25,868 nt of DNA from CAYQJS01 sp964417895 (GCA_964417895.1 CAYQJS010000067.1:1-25868), one strand, 5' to 3'. Numbered from the stretch's first letter, positions 14,877 through 23,136 are shown. The notes: generated by a model not told the origin, from the letters alone. Numbers and translations are program-made.

Positions 14877-15413
14877 GTGGACGATCTCAGCGAACGGAGG
14901 GTGGCGATTGAGGCAATCGCCACGCTCGCCCGCATGAAAAACGTCATGGTGGACCTGATTCTGAAGCCGGCCGGGGTGCCTCAAGATCTGTACGTCCCTC
15001 TCCTACGCCGCCGCGACGACATAACTAACCGGCTGCTGTCCAAGAGGCAGATGGGGCCTCTGATCGTGGACGCGCTGCAAGACCGCCCGGCGTGCGGCGG
15101 CGTGATCCGTGCAATCGTCAAGATTGCCGCTGCGTGGGATCGCTTTGAGCTCGCAGACGACGAATACGCTGCGCGTGCCACCGCGGAGAAGGCTCGTGAC
15201 GTGCTCCGCCACGCCGAGCATCTGGACTCCCGGTACGCCGAGGCGGAGGAGCGCGCTCACCACGAAGCAGCGGTGCTTAGAGAGCGAGAGGAGGCCGAGC
15301 GATTCCGGAAGGAGTCTGACTTGCTACTGTTGCAGTTCGATTCCATGGAGACAGGCGCCGTCGATGCCCACAGGCGCGGCTATCCTCGAGGATCTCCTGA
15401 ACCGCCTGTTTAG
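14877..15413 (+). CDS. N-terminal fragment of a coiled-coil / Mrr-like nuclease protein (frameshifted)
   Basis: The GTG start has a GAGGAG site five bases upstream. The 178 residues form a helical N-terminal region, a segment around LLSKRQMGPLIVDALQD that resembles a small SAP-like or helix-turn helix unit, and a long charged coiled coil (about residues 95-150, EEREEAERF-like heptads). The frame then reads MDAHRR-type sequence into a short nonsense tail. In proteins of this type the coiled coil is followed directly by a restriction-endonuclease-like domain. That domain is present in the +1 frame immediately after (LEDLLNRLF onward), so the gene is one nuclease of about 310 aa broken near 15375-15390. 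What the intact protein cuts is unknown. Confidence 0.6.
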   Translation: MDDLSERRVAIEAIATLARMKNVMVDLILKPAGVPQDLYVPLLRRRDDITNRLLSKRQMGPLIVDALQDRPACGGVIRAIVKIAAAWDRFELADDEYAARATAEKARDVLRHAEHLDSRYAEAEERAHHEAAVLREREEAERFRKESDLLLLQFDSMETGAVDAHRRGYPRGSPEPPV

Positions 15414-15819
15414 TCTTCACGCGATCCCCGTTCACGGGAGCTTCAGGCGCAACGAGGGCGGCGAACAAATCGACGGCGCATTCCACCTCGGTGGCTCGCC
15501 CTACCTGGTCGAGTGCCGGTGGCGTAAGGCACCCGCGGACATCGCAGATCTGGACGGACTAAAGGGGAAGATCGGTCGCTCCGGAAAGCAAACGATGGGG
15601 CTCTTCCTCTCCATCAATGGCTGGTCGCAACACGTGCCCCAACTGCTGAAGCAGAACCCGGACAAAAGCATTGTGCTAATGGAAGGCTATGCGCTGCGCT
15701 GCGTCCTGTGCGGTCAATTCGGCCTTCGGGAATACCTTGAAGCGCTCATCACGAATCTCAACCTGCGGGGCGAGACGCTTCTGTCCGTGCCCGATTACCT
15801 CAGCCAGCAAACCGGCTGA
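15364..15819 (+). CDS. Restriction-endonuclease-like (Mrr/PD-(D/E)XK) domain, C-terminal part of the frameshifted gene
   Basis: This frame carries a 151-aa endonuclease-like domain. After ILEDLLNRLFSLHAIPVHG, a motif pair of the Mrr-type PD-(D/E)XK fold is seen: EQIDGAF supplies the Asp, and YLVECRW supplies the Glu (E-x-R/K form). It continues with ADIADLDGLKGKIGRSGKQT and GLFLSINGW, a core beta strand and turn. An ATG at 15364 could start it separately, 50 bases inside the upstream frame, but it has only a GGAG 13 bases away. The alternative is that it is the second half of a single protein begun at 14877, disrupted by a one-base gain or two-base loss. I favour the second, from continuity of the family pattern. 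Confidence 0.65.
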   Translation: MPTGAAILEDLLNRLFSLHAIPVHGSFRRNEGGEQIDGAFHLGGSPYLVECRWRKAPADIADLDGLKGKIGRSGKQTMGLFLSINGWSQHVPQLLKQNPDKSIVLMEGYALRCVLCGQFGLREYLEALITNLNLRGETLLSVPDYLSQQTG

Positions 15820-15958
15820 ACCCTTCGCCGACACCAGCGACAAAACGCGCCGGCGGCCGCGACGACAACTCTTTCCGTCCGCGTGCAGTCTGCCTTCTTG
15901 ATAGAGGTAATAGAATCTGCTGACACGCGGCCAACGGGCCCTCGCGGTGAGGTTTCGC

Positions 15959-16714
15959 ATGTCCTATGACACGATCACGTTTGCAATCGGTGGGACCGTT
16001 ACCCTCGACCTGTTTGCAATCGAGATGAACAGGGTCGGCGCGCTCGTTGCCTCGCTTCGTGAGGAGGTGGCAGCCGGCTTGGGAATGGACTGGGTCCTGG
16101 AAGACGTACATCTCGGGAGTGCTGTCACGACCTGGAGGGGCATCTCGGACGATCAGGAGGGCGTGAGCCGGGTGATTCACGCCTACGAGCGGGTCGGCGA
16201 AGCGTTGGAGGGCGGGGCGCATGTTCCCTTCGCCGCGCCGGTGCGGCGCGCCGCGTTGGCGCTGCTGAAGCCGGTGAACAAGAAGGTCACGGAGCTGCGG
16301 TTTGAGACTGCCGAGCGCGAATTCACAATCGGCGGCAATCTCGTCACCTTTCCAACCGGTCCGCGGCGCCTGGTTGCGTACGGAGCGATCGAAGGTCGAG
16401 TGCAGACGCTTACCAACCGCGGCGGGCTTCGATTCACTCTCTACGACATGCTGAACGACCGTGCGATCTCTTGCTACCTTGACGAGGGAAAGCAGGATGT
16501 CATGCGGGACGCATGGGGCCAGCGCGTCAATGTGCAGGGCCTAATCACGCGGGACGCGCTGGATGGCCGCCCGACTGCAATCCGACACATCTCTCGCGTC
16601 GAACCGGTTTCCGAGCCTGAGCCCGGTGCCTTCCTTCGGGCAAGGGGGATCCTCAAGTCTTCGTCCGGCGAGGCCCCAGAAGAGCTGATTCGCCGGGTGC
16701 GTGATGCCTGGTGA
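15959..16714 (+). CDS. Uncharacterised 251-aa protein coupled to a PIN nuclease
   Basis: I do not recognise this family. The ATG at 15959 is preferred over GTG at 15947 because GGTGAGG lies six bases before it. The N-terminal half (SYDTITFAIGGTVTLDLFAI) looks like alternating strands and a helix with acidic patches; residues 105-185 contain a beta-rich stretch (AYGAIEGRVQTLTNRGGLRF, then RVNVQGLITRDA) that could be an OB-like barrel. There are no Cys pairs, signal or membrane segments. Its stop lies inside the first codons of the PIN gene, an 11-bp overlap that implies translational coupling. A possible -10 box (TAGAAT) lies near 15911. The pair may be a toxin-antitoxin-like unit with an unusually large first protein, which is inference from layout. 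Confidence 0.65.
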   Translation: MSYDTITFAIGGTVTLDLFAIEMNRVGALVASLREEVAAGLGMDWVLEDVHLGSAVTTWRGISDDQEGVSRVIHAYERVGEALEGGAHVPFAAPVRRAALALLKPVNKKVTELRFETAEREFTIGGNLVTFPTGPRRLVAYGAIEGRVQTLTNRGGLRFTLYDMLNDRAISCYLDEGKQDVMRDAWGQRVNVQGLITRDALDGRPTAIRHISRVEPVSEPEPGAFLRARGILKSSSGEAPEELIRRVRDAW

Positions 16715-17219
16715 GCAGACACTGATCTACTGGGACTCGTGCGTGTTTCTCTCCTATCTCATGGGGTATGCGGACCGGGCTCCGATGATCGACGCGGTTC
16801 TAAACGAGGTTCGGGCGTCGAGAGGCTCTATCCGTATCGTGACCTCCACGATCTCAATCGCGGAGGTCGCCTTCGCGAGCTACGAGAAGGATGCGCGGGC
16901 GCTCGATGCGGCCGTCGAGGCCAGAATTGATGCCATGTGGGCTGACACCTCGCTCCTCACTCTCGTCGAGTACCATGAACTCATCGGCCGCAGCGCGCGC
17001 TCTCTCGTGCGTAAGGCGATAGAGGAGAAGCGTGTTATACCGAAGCCCCCGGACGCCATTCACATTGCATCAGCGCTGAGCGTGGGTGCACTGGAGGTCC
17101 ATACTTATGATGACCCATTGCTGAGACTCTCTGGCTGGGCGCAACTGCCAATCGTTGTCCCGCGGACACAAAGCCCGGAATTATTTGGCAGCGCGGGTAT
17201 CGCCGTAACCACCTCCTGA
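16704..17219 (+). CDS. PIN-domain ribonuclease (VapC-like)
   Basis: The 171-aa protein has the four acidic residues of the PIN metal site: D11 in IYWDSCVFLSYL, E54 in ISIAEVAF, D117 in KPPDAIHIASA and D136 in HTYDDPLLRL. These are the hallmark positions of VapC-type toxins, which cleave tRNA or rRNA, and of other PIN nucleases. It is about 30 aa longer than a typical VapC. The usual VapB-like antitoxin is not present; the upstream coupled gene encodes a 251-aa protein instead. The ATG at 16704 directly follows a GTG at 16701, either of which could be used. The gene sits between the reverse transcriptase/nuclease unit and the large helicase, in the same direction. Confidence 0.82.
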   Translation: MPGEQTLIYWDSCVFLSYLMGYADRAPMIDAVLNEVRASRGSIRIVTSTISIAEVAFASYEKDARALDAAVEARIDAMWADTSLLTLVEYHELIGRSARSLVRKAIEEKRVIPKPPDAIHIASALSVGALEVHTYDDPLLRLSGWAQLPIVVPRTQSPELFGSAGIAVTTS

Positions 17220-17330
17220 CAGCCCCGCCTGTGTTGGGGACGCGACGCCACAAGACGGCGCCTGGCGGAAGGTCAACCTTGTGCTCTTCGGGACTATCGT
17301 CAGCCTGAGGGCTCGCCACTTCCCGGATTG

Positions 17331-17786
17331 CTAGTGGTCGCCGAAGATCCGTGCGAGATGCTGCCCAGCGAGCGGCGCGACCCGGGCGACGGGACCCGAT
17401 TCGTCAACCTCGCCCTCGTCAGTCGCTGCATAGAACGACGCGGTCCCGTCAGCCTTGAATTCAAGCTCTACATCCGCGGCGGGCTGGTGCCATTCGACCT
17501 GTACACCGCCGGGGGGCGAGGGGACTACTTGCGGCGCTGGGGCTGAGGCCGGGACGATCTCGATGAGGGTCTCGAGTGCGCGCTCAAGAATCGCAGAGTC
17601 CGCAGGGCGGCCGCCATGGCTATCCCAGTCGGGTCGGAGGTCGCGCAACTGGACGAACTTTCGCTGCGTGTCGCCTAGCCAGGACGCTCCCGCCGCCGGA
17701 GCCTCCGGCGAGAGACCAACGGCTGCCTGCTGCTCACCAGCCTGCGCAACACCGTACGCCCGAGGCTGGACTCCCTTGCGTGCCAT
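17331..17786 (-). CDS. Uncharacterised small protein, WDSxGG / GGVQxEW type
   Basis: The 151-aa product lies on the minus strand between two plus-strand genes. It shows a recognisable pattern found in small uncharacterised bacterial proteins: LRPDWDSHGGRPADSAILER, then VVPSPPGGVQVEWHQPAADV, then a strand ELEFKADGTASFYA. The pattern is a helical region followed by a beta-rich, ligand-like half. The function is unknown to me. The ATG at 17786 is preferred over upstream starts because TATACT, a -10 hexamer, lies six bases before it, which would give a leaderless message; GGGGGC next to the start could serve as a weak ribosome-binding site. It breaks the plus-strand run of the island and is divergent from the helicase gene. 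Confidence 0.62.
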   Translation of the reverse strand: MARKGVQPRAYGVAQAGEQQAAVGLSPEAPAAGASWLGDTQRKFVQLRDLRPDWDSHGGRPADSAILERALETLIEIVPASAPAPQVVPSPPGGVQVEWHQPAADVELEFKADGTASFYAATDEGEVDESGPVARVAPLAGQHLARIFGDH

Positions 17787-17792
17787 GCCCCC

Positions 17793-17798
17793 AGTATA
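17793..17798 (-). promoter_or_regulatory. Candidate -10 element for the minus-strand gene
   Basis: On the minus strand these bases read TATACT, 5 of 6 matches to TATAAT. The spacing to the ATG (six bases) places the transcript start at or next to the start codon. No clear -35 box is seen. This fits leaderless transcription. Confidence 0.35.
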
Positions 17799-17868
17799 CC
17801 CAGCACGAGGGGCTCGACCATTATGGCCGCCGCCGCCGCACGCTATCATCGCATCACTGTACGCTTGA

Positions 17869-17887
17869 CCGCCGGGCCCGCCGGCGG
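17869..17887 (+). promoter_or_regulatory. Hairpin that overlaps the ribosome-binding region of the large helicase gene
   Basis: CCGCCGG (17869-17875) and CCGGCGG (17881-17887) form a perfect 7-bp G+C stem with a five-base loop. The right arm covers the first part of the Shine-Dalgarno sequence GGCGGAGG (17884-17891), followed by five T and the ATG at 17899. It could lower translation, or act as a weak terminator or attenuator. The position is clear; the role is inferred. Confidence 0.4.
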
Positions 17888-17898
17888 AGGTTTTTAAG

Positions 17899-20800
17899 AT
17901 GCCATTTGACGTGTTCGACCTGCGCGAGCAGGTGGTCGCCGACTACCGCGACTACTTCAGCAGCTTCGTCAACATCCTGGACCCCGAGATTCGGGCGTTC
18001 GTCGAGCGGGAGCTGGCGGCTGACAAGCTATGGCCGGACGCAGTGCTCCAGCTTAACCCGGCGTATGAGCGGGGGCCCTCGCTCGAAGAGCTTGCCGATG
18101 CGGGCGCCATTTCTCGGGGGACGGCGCGCTTCTTCGGTCCTTCCCTCGTGCTGTTTCAGCACCAGCACGATGCGCTGGAGATCGCTCGGCGCGGCGAACC
18201 GTACATCGTCACCACGGGCACGGGCTCGGGCAAGAGCCTGACCTACCTGCTGCCGCTGATCGACCACATCCTGACGCACAACCCGGCGCACGAGTCCGTG
18301 CGGGCGATCATCGTCTATCCCACCAATGCGCTCATCAACAGCCAGATGGACGCGCTGAAGGCGTTCCGCGAGCGGAACTGGCCCGACTGCCCGCTTCGCT
18401 TCGACCAGTTCACGAGCCAGAATCGGGGCGACGAGCGCGAGGAGATCCGCCAGCACCCGCCGCACATTCTCTTGACCAACTACGTGATGCTGGAGTACTT
18501 GCTGGTCCGGCCGTCCGAGCGGATGCTCGTTCAGCAAGCCACGCGCGACTTGCGGTTCGTTGTGCTGGATGAGCTACACGTGTACCGAGGACGACAGGGG
18601 GCCGATGTCTCCATGCTCGTGCGTCGGCTGCGCCAGCGCGCGGGCGGCGACATTCAGTTCATCGGCACTTCCGCGACCCTCGCCACTGAAGGGCCTCGCT
18701 CCGAGCGGCACGAGTCGATCGCGAGGGTCGCCACGACACTGTTCGGAACGCCGGTGGCGCCAGCGAGCGTGGTCGACGAGACGCTGCGGCCCGTGGTGAA
18801 GATCCCTGCCCCCGTGGGTTCCGCCGAGCTGCAAGCGGCGGTGCAGGCGCCCCCACCGGCGCCCAGCGCCGCGTCCATCGAGGCGCATCCGCTGGCCGCC
18901 TGGGCCGAGAGCCGCTTCGGGATCGCGCAGGAAGACGGTCGGCTGGTGCGCGCGGCGCCAGTTGGGTTCGATCAGAGCGTCCGCCAGCTCGCCAAGGAAA
19001 CTGGCCTCGCCGAGGCGGACTGCGGCCGGGCGCTGAAAGCCGTGCTGACCGCCGGCACGGCGCCCAGGACAAGCACGGGCGACCCGCTACTCGCGTTCCG
19101 CCTGCACCAGTTCCTGTCCTCCGGCGGGAGTGTGTTTGCCACGCTGCCGGCGGATGGCGAGCGCGACCTTACGATGGAAGGGCAGGTTTTGGCGCCACCA
19201 GTCTCCGGCTCGGACCGCCGGCGCGTGTATTACCCTCTCGCCTTCTGCCGAGAGTGCGGGCAGGAGCTGTATCTCGTGTCGCGGCTGGACGAGGGCGGCG
19301 GGCAGCTCATCCCCTCATCCCCCTTGTTGAACGCGTTCGGCGACGAGACGGCGGGCAGGCTCGGCTACTTCACGCTCGACGACGATGACCTCTTCTCGGG
19401 GGCCGACGAAGAGCTGCCGGAGCACTGGTTCGACCAGCTCCGGTCGGGCCCGCGGATCAAGCGGGCCTACGCGGAGGATCGGCCGGTGCCGTACTGGGTT
19501 CAGCCGGACGGGGCCATCGTCGAGGGCGACGAGCCGGGCGCCGTTCGGGGGTGGTTTCAGCCCCGGCGGCTGATGTTGTGCCTGCGATGCCGTGCGACGT
19601 ACATCCGCCAGCAGTTGGACTACTCCAAACTTGCAACGCTGAGCCAGACGGGCCGCTCGACCGCGACGAGCCTGGTCGCGGCAGCGTCCGTCGCGGCGCT
19701 CCGCCGGGCCGGCGACGTAGAGGACGAGGCTCAGAAGATTCTGAGCTTCAGCGATAACCGGCAGGACACTGCGCTGCAGGCGGGCCACCTCAACGACTTC
19801 GTCCAGATCGTGCAGCTCCGCGGCGCGCTCGTGCGGGCGCTGGCCGAGCGGGGGCCCATGACGGCTGACCAGGTGGGAACCGCGGTCTTCGACGCACTCG
19901 ATCTGCCTCCCGACCAGTTCATGAAAGAGCCGGCTCCGTCCGGCCCGGGCTACACCCGCGCGCGACGCGTGATGGCCGAGCTGCTGCAGTACCGTGCCTT
20001 CGAGGACCTGCGCCGCGCGTGGCGGGTTGCCCAGCCAAACCTGGAGCAGGCGGGGCTGCTGCGCGTCGACTACGACGGGCTTGCCTCACTGGCGGCGGAC
20101 GCGACGCTCTGGTCCGGGACGCCGGGGCTCGGCGACGTGGACGCTCCGGTCCGCGAGCGAGTGTTACGGGCTTTTCTGGACCACCTGCGCAGCGAGCTTT
20201 GCATCGACGCGCTGACGCTCCAGGGCGACGAGTCGGATCAGCTCAAAATGCGCACCATTGGTAGCTTGCGCGACCCCTGGGCCATCGACCAATCCGAGCG
20301 GATGCGAACCGCGAAGTACGCGGCTTTCGCCGGTCACGACGCGGGGCGCGACGAGGTGATCCGCCTGGGGCCGCGCTCCGCGCTGGCACGCTTCTTTCGC
20401 GCACGCCATACATGGGGGCTGGCGGCGGATCTTTCGTCGGCTGACGCGGACGCGATCGTCGCCGCGATCGTGGCCGGCCTGCGCGGGCACTTGCTCTCGC
20501 TGGTTCGAAGGGAGGGCGTCGAGGTGGGCATCCAGCTCCTCTCCGATGCCATCGTATGGAGCCCTGGCACCGGGGTGGCGCCGGGGCCAGATCAGGTCAG
20601 AGCGCGGGCGTTGTATCTCCGGCGCCCGGGCCTCATTAACTCCACACCAAATCCGTACTTTGTGAGCCTCTACCGCGACAAAGCCCAGTTGCTCACCGGA
20701 CTGCGCGGCGCCGAGCACCACGGCTCGACCAAGACCGACGTGCGGGAGGAAAGAGAGCGGGCCTTCCGGGCTGGGAAGCTTAAGGCTCTGTTCTGCTCGC

Positions 20801-23001
20801 CGACGATGGAGCTGGGAGTCGACATCTCGGACCTGGCGGTGGTGCACATGCGGAACGTGCCGCCGACGCCGGCCAACTACGCCCAGCGCGCCGGTCGGGC
20901 GGGTCGCGGGGGACGGCCGGCGCTGGTCCTCGCTTTCTGCAGCCAGGGGAATGCGCACGACCAGTACTTCTTCCGGCGGAGCGACCAGATGATCTCCGGT
21001 GCGGTGGCGCCCGCACGCATCGACCTCGCAAATCAGGAGCTGATCGAAGCCCACATCCACTCGGTCTGGCTGGCGCGGGTGGGGATGCCCCTCGGGCGCT
21101 CGATTCGGGAGACGCTCGACCTGGCGACGCCGGACCAGTCCATCTTCGCGGAGAAGCGCGCCAGTCTGGACCTGTCGGCCGCCGGACGGGCCGACGTTGT
21201 GGCGGCGGTGCAGGAGATCGCGGCGACGGTTGAGGATCCCCTGGCCGATGCTGAATGGTTCACGGATGAGTGGTTTCACTCTGTGGTGGCGAGTGCGCCC
21301 GAACGGCTGGACGGGGCGTTTGACCGGTGGCGCCAGCTCTATTCTGCGGCGGTGCGTCAACGGGACGAAGCGCGGAAGGTGATCGATACGCACCCGAAGC
21401 GGCCGGAGCGCCAGGAGGCGGAACGGCGTGAGATGGAAGCGAAGCGAGAGATCGACCTGCTCCTCAACCACGGCGAGTACAGCGAGTCCGATTTCTACCC
21501 ATATCGCTATCTCGCGACGGAGGGCTTCCTGCCGGGCTACAACTTCCCGCGTCTGCCGCTGCGCGCGCTCGTGCCTGGCCAGGACGCGGCTCAGGCAATC
21601 GACCGGCCGCGGTTCCTGGGACTGACAGAGTTCGGGCCCTGGAACCGGGTGTACTACGAGGGCCGGAAGTATCAAATCGCGTCGTGCGTCGTCCCCGCCG
21701 GTGGGATCGAGTCGCGGCTCACCAAAGCCAAGCTCTGCCTCGGGTGCGGGTTCATCCACCCCGGCGAGGCGATCTCCGCCGACCGGTGCGAACACTGTGG
21801 GAGCTTGCTCAACGCGCCCGGCGGATTCCCCCAGTTTCTCCTCGACCAGCCGACGGTGCGGGGACGACGCCGTGAGCGCATCTCGGCCGAGGAGGAGGAG
21901 CGCGACCGGGACGGGTACGTCGTGACGACTCATTTTCGGTTTGCCCCAGGCGCTCGCGTGAGGACTGGCCTCGCGCGCGGGGCCGACGGGACCGAGCTGC
22001 TAACCCTTACCTACGCCCCGCGCGCCGACTTATGGCGCATCAACCACGGGTGGCGGCGCTCGCCTCAGCAGTCCGGCTTCACGCTCGATCGCCAGACGGG
22101 CGCCTGGTCGCCGAAACCGGACCCCGACGACGGTGACGGGGAGCAGGCCCCCGCCGCCCGGCTTCCTCTGGCAGGCGTGAAGCCCTTCGTCCAGGACAAG
22201 CGCAACCTGCTGCTGGTCCGGCTCGCCGACCCCGGCGCGACCGACCCGAGATTCCTGAAGTCGCTCGCGTACGCGTTGCAGCGTGGTATCCAGTTCACGT
22301 TCCAGGTCGAAGAGCACGAGGTGGCCGTTGAGCTGATCGGCGATGAGCCTCGGCTGCTGCTCTGGGAGTCGGCCGAAGGGGGAACCGGCGTGTGGGAGCG
22401 GATCGTCGCGGACGACGGTTCGCTCGCCGAGGTCGCGCGCAAGGCGCTGGAGATTTGCCACTTCGATCCCGGAACCGGGGCGCCTGAGGCCGAATGGGAG
22501 AGCCGGTGCGTGGCCGCGTGCTACGACTGCCTGCTGAGCTATGCCAACCAGGGCGACCATCGGCACCTCGACCGTGGGCTGGTCCGTGGCTTCCTGCTCG
22601 CGCTCGCGCACTCGCGCATCGAATTCGCGACTGCGCGGTCCCGTCCGGACCAGCATGCTTGGCTTCGGGAACGCACGGACCCCGACTCCCCGGCGGAGCG
22701 GCGGCTCCTCGATTTTCTGAATTCCGGCGGATATCGGCTACCCGACGACGCTCAGAATCGCCCCGCGGTCGACGTGTACGTACAGCCGGACTTCTACTAC
22801 GAGCGGGCCGATTTGCCCGGGGTGTGCGTGTTCGTCGATGGTGCCGACCACGATGCGCCGATTCAGGCAGAGGACGACCGCCGCAACCGAGAAGAGCTGG
22901 CGGACCTTGGCTTCCGGGTGATAGTCATCCGCGCGGATCAGGACTTCGCGGAGCAGGTGAGAGCGCACCCGGACGTATTCGGCGGCGCTCCGGCTGGATG
23001 A
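17899..23001 (+). CDS. Large DEAD/DEAH helicase with DUF1998 and C-terminal Vsr/DUF559-like nuclease domain (DrmA/DrmB-like)
   Basis: This 1700-aa protein is a superfamily 2 helicase of the YprA/MrfA-DISARM type. Walker A GTGSGKS is at 107-113, DELH at 224-227, SAT at 258-260, and motif VI QRAGRAGR at 996-1003. Between the lobes is a large insertion with Cys pairs C450/C453 and C561/C564. After the helicase core come C1280/C1283 and C1297/C1300, then the DUF1998 zinc site C1537/C1541/C1544 (CVAACYDCLLSYANQ). The last 100 residues (PDFYYERAD near 1630, VFVDGADHD at 1644-1652, DDRRNREELADLGFRVIVIR) resemble a Vsr or DUF559 nuclease. It may thus combine jobs of DrmA, DrmB and a nuclease in one chain; DrmC was not found. 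The start is supported by GGCGGAGG, eight bases before the ATG. Confidence 0.85.
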   Translation: MPFDVFDLREQVVADYRDYFSSFVNILDPEIRAFVERELAADKLWPDAVLQLNPAYERGPSLEELADAGAISRGTARFFGPSLVLFQHQHDALEIARRGEPYIVTTGTGSGKSLTYLLPLIDHILTHNPAHESVRAIIVYPTNALINSQMDALKAFRERNWPDCPLRFDQFTSQNRGDEREEIRQHPPHILLTNYVMLEYLLVRPSERMLVQQATRDLRFVVLDELHVYRGRQGADVSMLVRRLRQRAGGDIQFIGTSATLATEGPRSERHESIARVATTLFGTPVAPASVVDETLRPVVKIPAPVGSAELQAAVQAPPPAPSAASIEAHPLAAWAESRFGIAQEDGRLVRAAPVGFDQSVRQLAKETGLAEADCGRALKAVLTAGTAPRTSTGDPLLAFRLHQFLSSGGSVFATLPADGERDLTMEGQVLAPPVSGSDRRRVYYPLAFCRECGQELYLVSRLDEGGGQLIPSSPLLNAFGDETAGRLGYFTLDDDDLFSGADEELPEHWFDQLRSGPRIKRAYAEDRPVPYWVQPDGAIVEGDEPGAVRGWFQPRRLMLCLRCRATYIRQQLDYSKLATLSQTGRSTATSLVAAASVAALRRAGDVEDEAQKILSFSDNRQDTALQAGHLNDFVQIVQLRGALVRALAERGPMTADQVGTAVFDALDLPPDQFMKEPAPSGPGYTRARRVMAELLQYRAFEDLRRAWRVAQPNLEQAGLLRVDYDGLASLAADATLWSGTPGLGDVDAPVRERVLRAFLDHLRSELCIDALTLQGDESDQLKMRTIGSLRDPWAIDQSERMRTAKYAAFAGHDAGRDEVIRLGPRSALARFFRARHTWGLAADLSSADADAIVAAIVAGLRGHLLSLVRREGVEVGIQLLSDAIVWSPGTGVAPGPDQVRARALYLRRPGLINSTPNPYFVSLYRDKAQLLTGLRGAEHHGSTKTDVREERERAFRAGKLKALFCSPTMELGVDISDLAVVHMRNVPPTPANYAQRAGRAGRGGRPALVLAFCSQGNAHDQYFFRRSDQMISGAVAPARIDLANQELIEAHIHSVWLARVGMPLGRSIRETLDLATPDQSIFAEKRASLDLSAAGRADVVAAVQEIAATVEDPLADAEWFTDEWFHSVVASAPERLDGAFDRWRQLYSAAVRQRDEARKVIDTHPKRPERQEAERREMEAKREIDLLLNHGEYSESDFYPYRYLATEGFLPGYNFPRLPLRALVPGQDAAQAIDRPRFLGLTEFGPWNRVYYEGRKYQIASCVVPAGGIESRLTKAKLCLGCGFIHPGEAISADRCEHCGSLLNAPGGFPQFLLDQPTVRGRRRERISAEEEERDRDGYVVTTHFRFAPGARVRTGLARGADGTELLTLTYAPRADLWRINHGWRRSPQQSGFTLDRQTGAWSPKPDPDDGDGEQAPAARLPLAGVKPFVQDKRNLLLVRLADPGATDPRFLKSLAYALQRGIQFTFQVEEHEVAVELIGDEPRLLLWESAEGGTGVWERIVADDGSLAEVARKALEICHFDPGTGAPEAEWESRCVAACYDCLLSYANQGDHRHLDRGLVRGFLLALAHSRIEFATARSRPDQHAWLRERTDPDSPAERRLLDFLNSGGYRLPDDAQNRPAVDVYVQPDFYYERADLPGVCVFVDGADHDAPIQAEDDRRNREELADLGFRVIVIRADQDFAEQVRAHPDVFGGAPAG

Positions 23002-23086
23002 GGGTGGGGGTGTTTGCCTCTGCCGGCAATCGGTGAGGCATCTGCATTCTGACTTGCGACGAGGGCCAGGGGCGATGCACACGATG

Positions 23087-23112
23087 ACCAAGTCGTGCCT
23101 GCCCGACTTGGT
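23087..23112. terminator. Hairpin between the helicase gene and a convergent gene
   Basis: ACCAAGTCG (23087-23095) and CGACTTGGT (23104-23112) make a perfect 9-bp stem with an eight-base loop. It lies 86 bases after the helicase stop and 25 bases after the stop of the opposing DUF3303-like gene. There is no T-tract, so bidirectional termination is possible but unproven. Confidence 0.45.
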
Positions 23113-23136
23113 GGCCGATCTGCCCCAGACCGACTG

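Noticed and set aside
17825..17840. Short CCG triplet repeat as a phase-variation tract
   Set aside because: Only four to five triplets, in a gap and not in a coding frame.
20164..21933. 589-aa minus-strand open frame
   Set aside because: Antisense to the helicase C-terminal lobe, which has clear motifs; shadow of GC-rich third positions.
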